Shown piece by piece: positions 5,062 to 8,587 of a stretch of DNA of 8,587 bases. The translations under genes and the position numbers were made by a program. The notes under the pieces are model-generated. The model saw only the letters and a program-made list of their open reading frames with translations. It was not told the DNA's origin and did not search any database. The stretch is from an uncultured Bacteroides sp. (GTDB taxonomy: Bacteria > Bacteroidota > Bacteroidia > Bacteroidales > Bacteroidaceae): assembly GCA_934716785.1 (NCBI GenBank), contig CAKUYM010000177.1:1-8587 (forward strand), read 5' to 3'. Numbering within the stretch: the first letter of the stretch is position 1; the number at the start of each line of letters is the position of its first letter.

Positions 5062-7143
5062 CTATTTCTTCGGCTTGCCTTTCTTTTCAGGAAACACGAA
5101 AGTAACATTAAACTGCCCGTCAAAGGCAAGTGAAGCGTCAAAGACTTTACCATCCCTGTTCTTGAACCCTTTGATTAGCCCGGTTTTCCCGGTAGCCACC
5201 AGTTCGGTAATCTGTTTGTCTGTTAGTTGCTTTTCGCTCTTGTTGCGGAAGATGGTAACGGAACAATCCACATTGGAACATTTGGCGACTTTCGGATAGA
5301 AAAGGATGCGTCCGGTCTTGCATTTGGGGCAAATGCAACCACTATCCGAAGCGAAAGAAAGCTGAACGTCCAAAAGTTCAGCCGTGATTTGCCGTGCATA
5401 TACTTCGATGCCTTTACGGAACGTATCGGGGTTCATTTCGCCGCTTTCTATTTTGGCAAGCGTATTTTCCCACATTCCCGTCATTTCAACGTCTGCTATC
5501 TTCTTGTCCCGGATGATATTGTAAACGGCAAGACCTTTCTCGGTCGGGACAAGGTTCTTTTTCTCCCGGACGATATACTGGCGGGAAAACAGCGTCTCGA
5601 TGATGGCTGCCCGTGTTGCGGGCGTGCCTATACCCGTATCTTTCATGCTGGCTTTCAGTTCTGCGTTTTCCAGTTCCTTGCCTGCGGTTTCCATTGAAGA
5701 AAGCAGGCTGCTTTCCGTGTGTAACGGCTTGGGCTTGGTCTGTTTCTCCAACAGTTCAATACCGGAAAGCGGTAAACTATCTCCGTCCTGCATGGCTGGC
5801 AAAGTGGCGTTATCTTCTCCGTCCTCTTTCTCGCCGAATACGGCACGCCATCCGGCGGATTTGATTACAGACCCTTTGACCGTGAAAAGCGACCCTGCAC
5901 ATTCCAGCGTTACACTGGTAACGTCTTTGACGCATTTTTCAGAAAAGGCTTCCAACATTCGTCCGGCTATCAGTTCATAGATTGCCTGTTCGTCTGTTTC
6001 CAGTTTACCGGGCAGGTTTTCCGTTACTATCAGGGCATGGTGGTCTGTTACCTTGCCATCGTTCACGGAACGGGAATTTAAGGCTTTACCTTTCATCCCG
6101 GCTGCATACCCGGCAAAACGGGCGTACTGTTCCAAATTAACAAGACGTTCCGGGATTTCCTCGAACACATCCTGTGAGATATAACGGCTTCCGGTTCGGG
6201 GGTAGCTGATTAGTTTACCCTCGTATAACTTTTGTGCGATGGATAGGGTTTTGTCTGCGGAAAAATTCAGTTTCGTATTCGCTTCCTTTTGAAGTGAAGT
6301 CAAGTCATACAACAAGGGCGGTTCTTGGTTCACTTCCTTACGTTCTACGGTCTTAACTTGTACCGTTTCCGCTTCCTTTATCCTTTGCAACGTGTCGATG
6401 GCGGTCTGCTGCGTATCGTATTTGTCTGTGGATAGTGCAGCAAAAGCTACATTGTCCTTAGTTGTCTGTAATTTCAGTTGCCAATACTTTTGCGGGACAA
6501 AGTTCTTGTTCTCTAAATAGCGGTTGCATATCATCGCCAACGTGGGCGACTGTACCCGTCCCAAAGAAAAAGTACCCTGTCCGGCTGCTACGCTTAACGC
6601 CTGCGATGCGTTAATGCCTATCATCCAGTCCGCTTCACTGCGTGCCTGTGCCGAACGGAACAGGTTGTCATACAGGTTACCGGCTTTCAGGTTTTGCAGT
6701 CCCTCACGGATTGCCTTGTCGGTAAGGCTGCTTATCCATAAGCGGACAAACGGCTTGCCACATCCGATATATTGATAGATGTAACGAAAAATTAACTCAC
6801 CCTCTCGTCCTGCATCAGTGGCACAAATTATCTTGTCTGCACGGCTGAATACTTCCTTTATTACCTTTAGCTGTTTCAATGCGCCGGGGTCTGCCTTGTA
6901 CCCCTTTTCCGTTTTCACCTGCCGGGGGACAAGCTGAAAGTTGTCCGGCAGGATGGGTAAACTTTCCCGGCGGAAATTCTGTACTCCGTAGGCTTCCGGC
7001 ATTGCCAGTCCTACAAGATGGCCGAACGCCCAGGTAACAAGGTAGCCGTTACCTGAAAGATAGCCATCTTGTTTTTCGTTTGCTCCTACTATGGCTGCTA
7101 TACTTTTAGCCACGCTCGGTTTTTCTCCGATTATTGCAATCAT
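5062..7143 (-). CDS. topB: DNA topoisomerase III (type IA), Exc-like enzyme of CTnDOT-type elements
   Basis: A 693-residue complete type IA topoisomerase. The N-terminal toprim domain shows GEKPSVAKSIA (6-16, with the catalytic Glu7) and CATDAGREGELIFR (107-120, acidic cluster D110, E114, E116). Then follow RAQARSEADWMIGINASQALS-type residues (163-184), SLGRVQSPTLAMI (193-205) and the active-site segment LISYPRTGSRY (311-321), in which Tyr314 should form the DNA link. GIGTPATRAAIIETL is present later in the core. The C-terminus has a possible zinc ribbon (CPKC, then C..VDC) and a lysine-rich tail. It passes single DNA strands through transient breaks. In CTnDOT the protein of this type is Exc, needed for excision, although its topoisomerase activity is reported to be dispensable. 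Its start lies inside the small membrane-protein gene (38-base overlap), showing coexpression. No defect is visible. Confidence 0.95.
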   Translation of the reverse strand: MIAIIGEKPSVAKSIAAIVGANEKQDGYLSGNGYLVTWAFGHLVGLAMPEAYGVQNFRRESLPILPDNFQLVPRQVKTEKGYKADPGALKQLKVIKEVFSRADKIICATDAGREGELIFRYIYQYIGCGKPFVRLWISSLTDKAIREGLQNLKAGNLYDNLFRSAQARSEADWMIGINASQALSVAAGQGTFSLGRVQSPTLAMICNRYLENKNFVPQKYWQLKLQTTKDNVAFAALSTDKYDTQQTAIDTLQRIKEAETVQVKTVERKEVNQEPPLLYDLTSLQKEANTKLNFSADKTLSIAQKLYEGKLISYPRTGSRYISQDVFEEIPERLVNLEQYARFAGYAAGMKGKALNSRSVNDGKVTDHHALIVTENLPGKLETDEQAIYELIAGRMLEAFSEKCVKDVTSVTLECAGSLFTVKGSVIKSAGWRAVFGEKEDGEDNATLPAMQDGDSLPLSGIELLEKQTKPKPLHTESSLLSSMETAGKELENAELKASMKDTGIGTPATRAAIIETLFSRQYIVREKKNLVPTEKGLAVYNIIRDKKIADVEMTGMWENTLAKIESGEMNPDTFRKGIEVYARQITAELLDVQLSFASDSGCICPKCKTGRILFYPKVAKCSNVDCSVTIFRNKSEKQLTDKQITELVATGKTGLIKGFKNRDGKVFDASLAFDGQFNVTFVFPEKKGKPKK

Positions 7144-7327
7144 TATTTTTCTGTTTTAAATGTTCTACTTCTTTTTGTCTTAGGATTTTCCGGTCATAGT
7201 AGATGTGATAGCCATCTACATAAAATTGTCGGTTCTGCTCGTCTATGGTTTTCCAGTCCGTTTTGAAACAGACAAGGGTAAACAGGGCGAAACCGACAAC
7301 CGGGATAAGGATTAATACCGCTATCAT
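7106..7327 (-). CDS. Small membrane-anchored protein of unknown function
   Basis: A 73-residue protein. Residues 1-20 (MIAVLILIPVVGFALFTLVC) form one hydrophobic membrane helix or uncleaved signal anchor. The rest is charged, with an aromatic patch (FYVDGYHIYYDRKIL) and a basic, asparagine-rich end. I do not recognise a family. Its reality rests on position: its ATG overlaps the stop of the DUF4099/DUF3945 gene as ATGA, and its 3' end overlaps topB by 38 bases, so three frames are packed without gaps. Its basic tail may face the cytoplasm, so it could tether an element protein to the membrane; that is speculation. The aromatic segment might instead be a small beta hairpin. Confidence 0.7.
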   Translation of the reverse strand: MIAVLILIPVVGFALFTLVCFKTDWKTIDEQNRQFYVDGYHIYYDRKILRQKEVEHLKQKNNDCNNRRKTERG

Positions 7328-8587
7328 CTTTTGCGTCCCCTGTTTTGTTTGGGTTTGTCCGCTTGCTCCTGCTTCTCCTTTTTATCCTGCTTGGTCTTTT
7401 GTTTTTCAGTGGGCTTGTCCTGACCTTTTTTCAAGGGTTCTTTCACTTTCTTGGTGGCTTCGTTGGTCTTGCCCTCCGAATTGACCGCTACCTGTGTGCG
7501 GTTCTTGCTTGCCGGGGTAATCTCTTTCACGGCGGAACGGTCAAAGCTGGGGTTGTCACTGTAAAAGCCTAACTTCTTCTTATCATGGTTCACCTGAATA
7601 TAAGCATCGTATTCGCCCCCCCGCTTGTCTTTCAGTCCGGCAACAAAGATGGTTTTGTCATTGACTAAATCCTGCTGTTGCTGGCGGGATAGCTCTATAC
7701 CTGAAATACTCTTGGGAATGGTTACACCGTCACTGGTGACAAGGCTGTTCTGCTGCGTTTGTTTCTGCTGTTGCTCCTGTGACTGTTTGGCATTGGGATA
7801 GATAAATTCCAGACTTTTCTTGTCAGCATTGACCTGAACGGTTGCGGAAAAGGGATTTTTACGGTTGGAAATCATATTTTCAAGGAATACCCCTTTTCCC
7901 TCCCGTAAGGCTTGCTGCTGTTCCTTATTCAGTTTGACACCCTTTATTTCATCAGGGATTTGGACGCTGCTTGCACGCATAGAAACCAGTTCATTTGTTA
8001 CCTTATCCACACTAACAAAAGAGGGTATCATTTCTCCCGTGATATAGTTTTTCAGGTTCACTATCCGCCCCATATTGCCTGTTTCAAGAAGATTGGCTTT
8101 GTCCTCTTTGGAAAACTCGTGACCGAAGAACGGGCGTTTAAGTTCCGGCTTTTGTCGGATGCCGTGTATAGCCAAAACTACATTCCCGTCTTTGTCGTGC
8201 CGGAAAGATAGGCGTGCGTCCATCTTCATAATGGCGGAATTGTAGTTACCTGCAATGGTGAACGCTCCGGGCGACTTATAGCCCCTTAACATGGGTTCTA
8301 AAGCCTTTGCTTTTTCAAGTTGTTCTTTGGATAACCCGAAGTTCTTCAGGGCTTCCCAGTCCACTTTGTCGGGGTCGATGTAATACTTGCTTTTGTCGGG
8401 TTGCTGCGGTGTTTGCGCCGTTGCTCCCGCTTCTTTGGCTGGCTGCTGCCCGTTTTGGGTTTCCTGCTGTACTTTCTTGGTTTCCTGTTTCACGTTTTCA
8501 GGTGTCACCCGGTAACGCTCTATGCCCGCTTCATTTTCTGGTGTAGGGTTGTTGAAGTTATCCCTGATTATCGGCTCGACTTTGTGA
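7324..8587 (-). CDS. DUF4099/DUF3945-containing protein of Bacteroidales conjugative elements (5' end off window)
   Basis: The frame is open to the right edge, so the first codon is outside; 420 residues are visible. The GTG at 8508 is internal, since 26 upstream codons read in frame (for example VEPIIRDNFNNPTPENE). After a Gln/Lys-rich linker (about 30-66) comes a DUF4099-like region (about 73-150: VDWEALKNFGLSKEQLEKA, then a segment with LSFRHDKDGNVVLAIHG). MGRIVNLKNYITGE follows, then two tandem DUF3945-like repeats (about 210-264 and 290-342). Each repeat has I..I.G..L...Q...L and a later (Q)VN.DKK.L.F strand. A Q-rich hinge separates them, and the C-terminus is a long Lys/Gln tail ending in NRGRKR, likely to bind nucleic acid. 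The biochemical role is unknown. In these elements the gene regularly precedes topoisomerase III, as here, where its stop overlaps the next start. Confidence 0.88.
   Translation of the reverse strand, partial: HKVEPIIRDNFNNPTPENEAGIERYRVTPENVKQETKKVQQETQNGQQPAKEAGATAQTPQQPDKSKYYIDPDKVDWEALKNFGLSKEQLEKAKALEPMLRGYKSPGAFTIAGNYNSAIMKMDARLSFRHDKDGNVVLAIHGIRQKPELKRPFFGHEFSKEDKANLLETGNMGRIVNLKNYITGEMIPSFVSVDKVTNELVSMRASSVQIPDEIKGVKLNKEQQQALREGKGVFLENMISNRKNPFSATVQVNADKKSLEFIYPNAKQSQEQQQKQTQQNSLVTSDGVTIPKSISGIELSRQQQQDLVNDKTIFVAGLKDKRGGEYDAYIQVNHDKKKLGFYSDNPSFDRSAVKEITPASKNRTQVAVNSEGKTNEATKKVKEPLKKGQDKPTEKQKTKQDKKEKQEQADKPKQNRGRKR

Noticed and set aside
4884..5153. Minus-strand open frame (89 codons) over the topB end and its terminator, including an internal MKIIIFATESF start
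   Set aside because: It runs through the topB coding end, the 3' hairpin and the intrinsic terminator, with low-complexity phenylalanine-rich residues at the end. No family resemblance; most likely chance.
5227..5980. Plus-strand open frames of 156 and 126 codons inside topB
   Set aside because: Antisense shadows of a clear topoisomerase III gene, with no start context or recognisable domain.

Overview
This window looks like the interior of a Bacteroidales integrative conjugative element of the CTnDOT type, probably from a human-gut Bacteroides, Phocaeicola or Parabacteroides. The evidence is a run of genes typical of these elements: an RteC-family regulator, a small excisionase-like helix-turn-helix protein, a toprim-type primase-like protein, a DUF4099/DUF3945 protein and a plasmid-type topoisomerase III of about the length of CTnDOT Exc. 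A promoter -7 box fitting the Bacteroides pattern TAnnTTTG agrees with this. Every gene I can support lies on the minus strand, so the window reads functionally from right to left.

Right block (8587 to about 4960): the 3' part of a DUF4099/DUF3945 gene, a 73-residue membrane-anchored protein and topB/exc. The genes overlap one another and end in a strong intrinsic terminator at 4961-4990. This is conserved element backbone with moderate G+C.

Middle block (about 4900 to 1146): a visibly more AT-rich transcription unit with its own promoter. It carries a radical SAM protein, a DUF1934-like small beta-barrel protein, a complete second-copy asparaginyl-tRNA synthetase, and rteC as its last gene. 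Junctions are -4, +12 and +18 bases. A terminator built from three copies of one short repeat closes the unit. The first three genes are not standard element backbone that I recognise and look like cargo. Having the excision regulator as the distal gene of that cargo operon is the most interesting feature of the window.

Left block (about 1058 to 1): an excisionase-like helix-turn-helix gene, and a primase-like gene that starts inside it and runs off the left edge. An 11-base palindrome that also occurs in the rteC terminator lies over its likely promoter.

Working model. Known of CTnDOT-type elements: RteC activates the excision genes, and Exc (topoisomerase III) and Xis2c/Xis2d take part in excision. 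Inferred: the AsnRS paralogue is an inhibitor-insensitive or otherwise specialised enzyme, with the radical SAM and DUF1934-like proteins as partners of unknown function. Their shared transcription would tie RteC dose, and so excision and transfer, to whatever induces the cargo. I see no tRNA, rRNA, CRISPR array, insertion sequence or complete attachment site.
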